Shown here: one piece after another, positions 1-9,000 of the stretch
Numbering within the stretch: the stretch's first letter is position 1
Layout: the number at the start of each line of letters is the position of its first letter
Assembly (NCBI GenBank): GCA_016987375.1
Contig: PJRA01000045.1
Span: 1,538-12,724 of the forward strand
Length of the DNA: 11,187 bases
Origin: Brachionus koreanus
Taxonomy: Eukaryota > Rotifera > Eurotatoria > Ploima > Brachionidae
Direction: 5' to 3'
Made by a program: the position numbers and the translations under genes
The notes under the pieces: model-generated
Told to the model about the DNA's origin: nothing
What the model saw: only the letters and a program-made list of their open reading frames with translations
The model's database searches: none

Positions 1-3000
1 GAGGTATTTAGTGGTGCTGGAGGGGCGTTGTTGCGACCTAAGGGTACGTCTAGCACGTTGGTGGTGGAGTTTGAATACGAGGAGGGTTTTAATGAGGGGA
101 ATGTGGTTGATGCTAATATGGTTATGTCGTTAAATGGTTATAACAGTAGAACTAAGACGTTAATACAGGTTGACAATACGTTTAAGTTGCAGTTTAGGGA
201 AGTTAGAAGTGGTGCAGATTTAATAAATTTTAGTGAGGTGGATGCGTATACGTATTCTACGGCGTTGGATCCTAAGAAGGTTATTACAGGAGAGGGTGGA
301 GATTTTGTGGTATCTGGGCATGGTAGTAATGAGTATGAGCTTGGAGCAGGGGATGATGTTTTTGTGTCTGGCAAGGGTGTATCTGTGGTTGATATGGGTA
401 GTGGAGATGATGTTTATTATGCTGGTTTAAGTGGAGATATTGTTGATGGTGGTAGTGGTAATAATACAATAAGAATAAAGGGAGATGTAATAGAGGGGGT
501 TGGGGCTAGTGTAGTTAATGGGTTGGGTATAGTGGATGTATTTAATAATGTTGCGGGCAAGGTGTTGTTTGTGGCAGGAAATGGTACGCCTATTAAGAGT
601 GAGTTGAGGTTAGAATTTGAGGGTGGAGTAGGAAGTAGTTTAAAGAATTTTAGTAATTTGTATTTATCTGACAAAGTTAATAGTATAGAGGTTGAGAGTA
701 CGTTTAATTTAAGTGAGGTTGGTGCGTTTAATTTATATGCTAATGAGAAGGTAGTAGCGGGAAGTGGTAGTGCTAAGGTAGTAGATTTTACTGATAGTTT
801 GAGTAGGGCGTATATAAATATGAAGGAGGGTTATTTTAGTACTAATAGTGATGTTGGGGTAACAGGGGAAGGTAGTAAGGTAAAGTTTTGGCATGATAAT
901 GTTGTGGGTGAAGATGGAGAGGTTTATGTAAATGAGATACATAAGTTTGTGGGGAGTAAGGGTTATGTGGATGAGATAGTAGGAAGTGATGATAGGGAGG
1001 TATTGGTAGATAAAGAGTTGGGTTCTGTGGGTAATTATGTATTGGATTATAGTTTACTTAGCATGGGTATTAGGGTAAGTTATGATGCGGTTGAGGGTTA
1101 TGTTAAGGTAGATAGGGATGGTAATAGAACTTATACGGATAAGTATAAGTTTATGTTTGGGGTTGGTAGTAAGTTTGTGGGTACAGATTATGTGGATGTG
1201 TATAATATTAGTGATGAGTTTGGTTCTTTGGAGATAGATGATGTTGCTAGGACTGAAGACGTTGTTGATTATAAGGGTTTAAATAGGGGTGTTAGTGTAG
1301 ATTTTACTAATGATGATGAGGTATTGGTAACTAGATATAATGCTAGTGGTAAGGTAGAGGATAGGTTAAAGGGGTTTAATAGGGAGAATGTGCATTTAAC
1401 AGATAGTAATGATGTGGTGAAAGACAATAGGTTAAGTGATGGTATAGATGGATTGGGGGGAGATAATACTTTAGATTTAAGTGAGGTAGTGGGTAGTTTA
1501 ACGTTGTCGTTATCTGAGTATAACAAGGCGGTGTTGAATATTAGTGGTTTGGCGCAGAGGTATGATTACAATAATTTTAACCAGATAACGTTGGGTAATG
1601 GAGCGGATACTGTATTATTTGCGGGTGTAGATGGTATGAAGGTTGATGCTGGTGGAGTGGTTAATACGTTGGAGGTAGTGACTACAGGAGTGCATGGGGA
1701 AGATTATGTAAAGAATATAGAGATAGGAAGTGGAGTTGGTAGTTACGATAAGGTATATGTGGTAACTAAGGCTGGGGGAACAACGGCTAGGGAAGTAGTT
1801 AGTGAATTTAAGGGTGTATCTAGTTATAAGTTAACAAATAATGATGATAGGATATCTGTGGGTTCTGCGCAGGATTTGAGTGGGAAGGAGATAGATGCAG
1901 GGGATAGTAATTTTGCATTGGGAACTTTAAAGTATGTGTATGATGCAGTGGATGCGACTAAGAATGTATTAACGGATGGAGATACGTTGAATATAACGTC
2001 TACGGTGGCAAGTAGTGGTTTAGATTTGTTTGGAAGTGGTGCGTTTGAGAGGGTAACTGGCTTTAATAGTATAGTGTTTGACAACGGTAAGTTTAGTGGT
2101 AACTTAAAGATAAACATGAATGTTAGGGATAAGGATGTAGATAGTAGCAATTTAAGTTTTAGGCATATTTATGGAGCTAAGTTAGAGAGTTTAGGTGGGG
2201 GTTCTAGGGGATATAAGAGTAATAATGAGATAAACAATAATACGGCTGGTGCTAATGGGTTTGTAAATACTAGGTATGATATAGATGGATTGAATACTAA
2301 GATAACGTATGGTGGGGTAACAGGGCAAGAGTTTTATTTTAGGAATTTTAATAAGATAGTTGGAGCGGCTACGGCGGATATATTTAATGTGGTGGCTAGT
2401 GCGGATGTTGATTTGGATATAGATGGGGGTAGTGGTTCTAACGAATTAAACTATGGGGATAGTGATGGTAATTTGTATGTATCGTTTATAGCAGGGGATG
2501 TTAGTATATATAAGGGAGCAAGTAGTGTAGATTATTTGAGTAAGGCGTATGATAAGTATAGTGGGGGTTTGGCTAAGATAGTTGGGGGTAAGGGAGACGA
2601 TTATTTTGCGTTGGATACGTTGAATGTGGTATTTGAGATAGATGGGGGTGAAGGAGCCAATAACTTTGTGTCGTTTGCTAATGTTACTGGTAGTTTTACG
2701 TTGGCCAATAATGTAATAGATGGAGGTAAATATACTAGTATACAGGGTTTTGAGTTAACAAATAATGATGATGTGTTTGGGGTAGATATAGCGCAAAATT
2801 ATTTTTATGATGGTGGTAGGGGTGTAGATCAGATATTATTTAGAAATGTTACAGGTGTGTTAAGTTATGAGGTAAACGACAGTAAGGATGAGGATGGTAA
2901 TGTTGTTTATACTAATGTGTCTGATGGTAGTAGTGCTGTAAGGAATATAAAGAATTTTGAGACGTTTATAGGGGTAAATGATAACAATACGGTATTTAAT

Positions 3001-6000
3001 ATAGATACGTATAGTAATAGTAATGATGCTGGGGATTATAATGAGTATTTTTATTTAGGAGGTAGGGATAATGGAACTAGTATAACTAACTCGGTTATTT
3101 ATGGTTATACATCTGTGGGTAATGAGGGTTTAACTATGTCTATAGGGTTGGATACGTATAGGTATGGTGGTTTAGGGGAAGAGGGTGGCTCTGATTATGA
3201 ATTTTTAACAAGGGTAGAGAAAAGAAGTAATGGTAGTGGTAAGAAAGCTGTTGATTGGTTTAGTAGGGTTAATGAGTATACGTTATCTGATTATGATGAT
3301 AGGGTAGCGGTTAATGTGGCTAGTTTGGTGGGTATAACTGCTGTAGATGATGTAAAAGATATAAATAGCATAGATATGGGAGCAGGGGATGATACGGTAG
3401 ATTTTAGTGAGTCATCTAATTCTGTTAATATAGATTTTAGTAATAATAATATTAATGGTGAAGTTGGTGCGTGGAAGTTTAGCAATTGGGAGAAGTTGAT
3501 ATTAACTAGTGAAGATGATGAGGTAGAGTTAAATAGCGTTATATTGGAGGCTTCTTTGGGTAATGCAGGAGGGGTGTATAGAATAGATGGAGATGGTGGA
3601 GATAATACGTTATCGTTTAATGGTTTAGCGACTAGTACGTTGTTTGGTGGTGCAGATAATGTTGGAGTGGTGGTTGATGTTAGTGATGTAGCCAGTGGGG
3701 TTGGGGTTTTTGTTAATGACGATAGTGAGAAAAAATTATTAGATGTAACAAATTTTAATAAGTTTGCGGGTAGTAGTTTTAATGATTTATTTTATGGCAG
3801 TGTAGAAGGGAGTACAAACTATACTAAAACTGATGGATTAGGGGAGCTAAATTATAGTAAAAGTAAGGTAGAGGGTTTTAGGGGTTTTAGGTTTGATATA
3901 AATGGAGATGCTGTTAGTAGAATAACTAAGAATGAGATAAGTAGGTTTGTGGATACGGCGGATAAGCATTTTACTAAGTTTGTGGGAACGGATGCGGCGG
4001 ATACGTTTGTGTTAAATAGTTTACCTGCGGGTGCCACTAAAATAGATATAGATGGAGGTTTAGGGGCAAACAGTTTATTTTTAGAGGCAAGTATATCTGC
4101 AACGTTAACTGAAGGGTTAGTGTTGGATTTAAACAAGGGTAATTTGTATAGAAAGACAGCAGTTACGACTGTAGTTTATAACAATGGAGATGGAGCTGGA
4201 GGTGAATTCCAGACGAACTTGGGTGGTTCTACAGCATCGGATACGGATGCCATAGTTAAGTTAAAAGGTATAAGGGTGTTTGGAGGAACGGATAAGGATG
4301 ATATTTATATAGCGGATGAGCGTTTGTTTGCAAGTACTGGTGGTGCAATAGATGCGGGTGATGGTACTGACCAGTTGTATTTGCAGTCTGGCACTGGGGC
4401 TGGTTATTTGTTGGATGCAAGTAAGGCTATAATTAGGTATAATGGTTCTGCTAATACTATAAAGCCTGAGGCTAGTGTTAAGAATATAGAGGAGGTATAT
4501 TTTGGAAGAGGGGATGATTCTGTAATAATAGGAAGCGGAAGTGGAGTAACTAAGGTAGATGGGGGTACAGGGAATAACAAGATAGATTTATCTAATTTAT
4601 TGGTAGCGGTAACAGGAGATATAGATAATTTAACTGTTGGTGGTAGTGCTATTACCTTAATTAATTTTAACAATTATGCGTTAACTAACTATAATGACAA
4701 GATAGGGATAAAGGGAGATTCTGTTATTAGGGTATTGGATGGCAATAAGGGTATAAACGAGGTTGAGTACTTGGCTGCAACAGGTGTTAGTGCAATAGAG
4801 TTAACGTTGGGGGCTGATTATAAGGGGGATATTAAGCGTACAACAACAGGTGGAGAGAGAGAAGATAAGTTAAGTAATTTTAGCGTGTATAGGGTTGGGG
4901 CGTTTGTAGATACAACGGTTAAGGTTACAGGCAATAGGGCATCGTACGAGTTAGAGGTGGCCAGTGGGGATAACTTAGAGATAGATTATAGTACTTTGTA
5001 TGCAAGTGCTGCGGATGGTGGTATTAATGCGGATATTGGTGGTGTGCTTAATGTATTTAAGTATGACGGTAGTGCAATATCTGGCATTGATGCGTATAAA
5101 GGAACAAGCGGAGCAAACTTAGGCAATACTGTTTTTGCATTTAAGGGTAGTGTGGGTAATGATTTATATAATTTGGGTGCTTATACGTCTGGTGTTGTAA
5201 GAGAAATAGAGGTTATTGGAGATGTGGCTACGTCTAGTAAAACGGTGTATGCGTCTGGCTTGGCTACAGGGGGTAATGGGGTAGATTATGTTTTTGGAGC
5301 TACTAGTATTAATGTGGCTGGCGGTGTGGCTAGTTATAATATTACAGCAGGAGTAAGTAGTAGTATAGGAGTAGTTGGTTTAGTAGGGGGAAGTTCTGGG
5401 GATGATAATTTTGTGTTTGAGGCGGGTTCTTTAGGTAGTATTAGGGATGATGGTTTAAAGATAGATGGTTTGGGGGGAGATGATAGTTTAGACTTTAGTG
5501 CAGAGACTGTGGGTGCTGGCGAGAGTATGGTTGTGGATTTTGTGGAGAACAAGATTAGCTTTGGGTTAACTGCAGGGGATAAAACTATTAATTTGCAAAA
5601 TGCTATTTATAACATTGCTAGTGTGCAAGGTGCGGGTGATGTGGAGTTTAAGGGTTTAAATGAGATTAGGCAGTATACTTTAGATGCTAGAGGCATAACT
5701 GGTAACACTAAGGTGTCGTATAATGGAGCAGGGGGTTCTGTGGCCATAAGTGTAAATGCTGGCGGTAATGTAAGTGTTAATAAAGGAACGGTTGTAGATA
5801 ATTTAACAGGAATTAAGGAGTATGGGGCAACTAATTTTAATGATACTATAGGTATAGCGGCGGCAAGTTTAGCGGCGTTGGATGCTAGTTTTGATGGAGG
5901 GGCTGGAAGTGATACGTTGGATATAAGCGATTATGATGGTAGTAGTGCATTAACTATTAATTTAAATGCAACGGTTAATGGGGTTGTGTGGGAAGATGGT

Positions 6001-9000
6001 GGTAACAGATTAAATGTTAAGAATGTGGAGAACTTGGAGGTATCTGGTAGTAATACTGGAGCAGAGCACGTGGTGTTGGGGGTTAGTAATGATATAGCTA
6101 GCAGTGTAATAACAACGTTTAAGGCTGGTGAAGCTGGGGATAATCAAAATGCTGTATATAGTTATAGTAATGCTGTTGCAGATGCTGCGGTAATAAATGT
6201 GTTGTTAGATGGTAGTACGTTGGATAGTAATTATACTACGGCGTTGGCGTCGGTGTCTAGTGTGGGTAGGGTTGTTAGCACAACGTTGTATGGGGTTGTG
6301 GATTATAGGTTTACCACTGGGTTATTGGATAAATTAAATGTAAGAATAACGGATTTTGATTTAGATAATTATAATGCGTCTTATAATTTTAATGCAGGTA
6401 CGGCTAACGGGGTTAACAATACGTTAAGTTTAAGTGGGGTATTAAATGTAAATGAGGTTAATTTTGCTACAGCAGGTGGATTAAGTAGATTAGGTTTTGT
6501 AAATGGTGGAACTACCAGAGAGTTTAGTAATTTTAATAATTTAGAATTTAGTGCTAATTATAGGGGTATAACTAACTTTACGGTGGGAGATTACACAAGG
6601 TTAAATTTAGATTTAGCTAATTTAAGCCGAGCCAATAAAATAACGTTAAATACGGGTGCGTTAATAGTAGCTAATAATTTAGCTGGTAATAATACGGTAA
6701 CGTATAATAATGGGGCGTTAAGATATACCGAAGGGGCTAATAGTATAGATGTATTGTTGGCAAATGGTAGTGGTAGTGGAAGTTTAACGGCGTCTAGCAC
6801 GTTTTTAAATATAGCTACAGCAGGGGCAACTTATGCGGTAGAAGGTAACAAGCCTGTAAATGATATGCCAAGGTTTGTGGCGTTAAATACAGGTGGTAGT
6901 AATGTAAACTTTAGTGGTTATACTGGTACAAGCAATGTGTTTAGAATAAACAATGTTGTGGCGGATATGGGTATGCACAATGCGGTGTATGGAGCGGGAG
7001 TTTTTGATAATAATAGCCGAACTAATTTTACTATGCAGTATGGATCTACCACAATAGCCGGAGCCAATAATTATGTGTTTAGTGGGGGTAACGATAGGGT
7101 TTATTTTAATAGCAGTAGCAGTAATACTAGTGGCGGTTATGTGGCACCAAGTATAACGTTAAATGGCGGTGCTGGTATAGATACATTGGTGTTGCAACCG
7201 TTTAGTAATACAGATTTAGGGTTGTTAAGTAGGCATAATAATAATCAAACTTTTACTAATGGTGCAGGTACATTTAACAATAGTTCTGTAGTTATAACGC
7301 AAGATGGCATTTGGAAAGATGCTAGACATACAGCTATTTATAAGATGGTTGATGGTTTAAATATAGATAATGTTGCGCCAAATGGTTATTCGGTACGACA
7401 CTTTGGGCAGAAGGTAAACTTTAAAGCAAATAACTTTGAAGCGTTAGACTTAAGTAGTTATAATAATATTTTGCCGTTAGGTAAGCAACTGGTTGTAACC
7501 ATTGGAGATGATGTGGTATTTAATGAGTACGACAGTAACTATTGGCAAGAGATAATAATGCCTAATAGGGATCCGTATGCAGGAAAGAATTATATGGAGT
7601 CTATTTATTACGGTAGAAATAAAGCAAATATGTACGCAGGTAGTTTATCTGGCTATGATAGAGAGACTTTTTTGCCTGCTAATCATGTAATTTTTAACCA
7701 TGGTAGCGTGCAAGATATAAATTTAACAGCAAGTTTTAGTTTTAAAGCTAATGGTAATGCAGACTATGGTTATAATTTAAACGGTTATTATACTACGCAA
7801 GCGGGTGTACGTACGCCGTTTAAAGCAAGCCATGTAACTAATTTAGATTTATTATCAGCAGGTACTCCTGATGCAAATAAAACAAAAGAGATTTTTTTAA
7901 CGTTTGCGCCTACTAATGCGGCACAAGTATTAGCGGTAGTTTCTAGTTTTAATAATGGCCAACTATATGTTTATAATAATGCAGATACAAATTATACTGG
8001 TGGTTTAAATAACTTTGTATTTATGCCTACCGTAAAATTTGGCGGTGCGGCTAGTGGCAAAATTGCTAATATTGATTTAAGTGCAATAGAGTTACCTAAA
8101 GTTAGTAATTATACATATAATGCAGGTACGGGGGTTTTAACACCAATAAATACAGCTACTAGGCCAGATAATGCTTGGATAGTTGATGGTATATTCTCTT
8201 CTAGTAGATTTGCACTACCTGCAATTGGTTTTGATGGTACGTTTAGTGGTTATGATGCTTTTAGACAAGGTTTGTTTAATACGTTTATAGATTTTGATTA
8301 TAATTCGTTAAAAACACTTAAGCTACCTAAAGGAGGTATATTTTTAAGCGCAGAGGATCTGTTTAGAGAGCAGTATGGCGATGCTTATATGAGTGCTATT
8401 GGTAGTGGTAACATAATATCTGGGGTTAACTCTAGCGATCATAATGATAAACTAATTATAGCAACAGAGTCTTTTATTACAGAACCCAATAATAATAAGT
8501 GGGCTACTTCTGGTTTAGAAGACTGGAGGCATGGTAGCCTTAATGGTAAGCAATACGATGTATTGTTTGCAGATAGAGACGGTAGGTCTAATTATGAAGT
8601 TCAGCCTAATTGGGGAGATAGAACTGATCGTAGGTTTGTAAGTTTTGATCATTTATCTGTAATTTTAATGGCTTCTGGGAAACAAAAACCAATTTCTGGG
8701 CCTGTACATTTTCCAGATTTACAGGCTAGTGGTAATCATTATATAACTATAGGTAATAAGTATAACCATGAAACTAATACTACTAGCGAAAAAGTAGGAG
8801 ATGTGTATTTAAGTAATAAGGTTTATATTGTTGCTGGTATAGATAATAGGTTTAACGGTGGAGGGGGAGGTAATCCTAATGGAGCTAACCATTACCTACA
8901 ATTATGGAATAGAGGAAGCGACCAAGACGTTGCAGACTTTAGTGGTATAAAAAATGGTGATTATGCGTTTATGCCAACGTATGCGCCAAAAGCAATGTTT

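Noticed and set aside
118..126. ATG codons near the left edge as a possible gene start.
   Set aside because: The frame is open upstream to base 1 with the same composition, and no purine-rich ribosome binding site sits at the right distance.
233..430. A 65-codon + strand frame overlapping the RTX-like cluster.
   Set aside because: It is an out-of-frame reading of the repeat cluster, with Met/Trp/Arg/Leu-rich content produced by the repeated G and T bases.
495..527. Four G runs that could form a G-quadruplex, with a three-run example at 2563-2594.
   Set aside because: One loop at the first site is 14 bases and the second site has only three runs of three or more. G runs are common in this strand because of its skew and Gly codons.
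1824..2150. A 108-codon minus-strand open frame, with similar ones at 3852-4136 and 4404-4673.
   Set aside because: All are rich in Ser, Leu, Thr, Pro and Asn as expected from reading a G/T-rich coding strand backwards. They share no motif and overlap the real frame completely.
3729..3735. A short A run as a possible phase-variation tract.
   Set aside because: It is too short to be a likely slippage site, and the frame continues unbroken on both sides.
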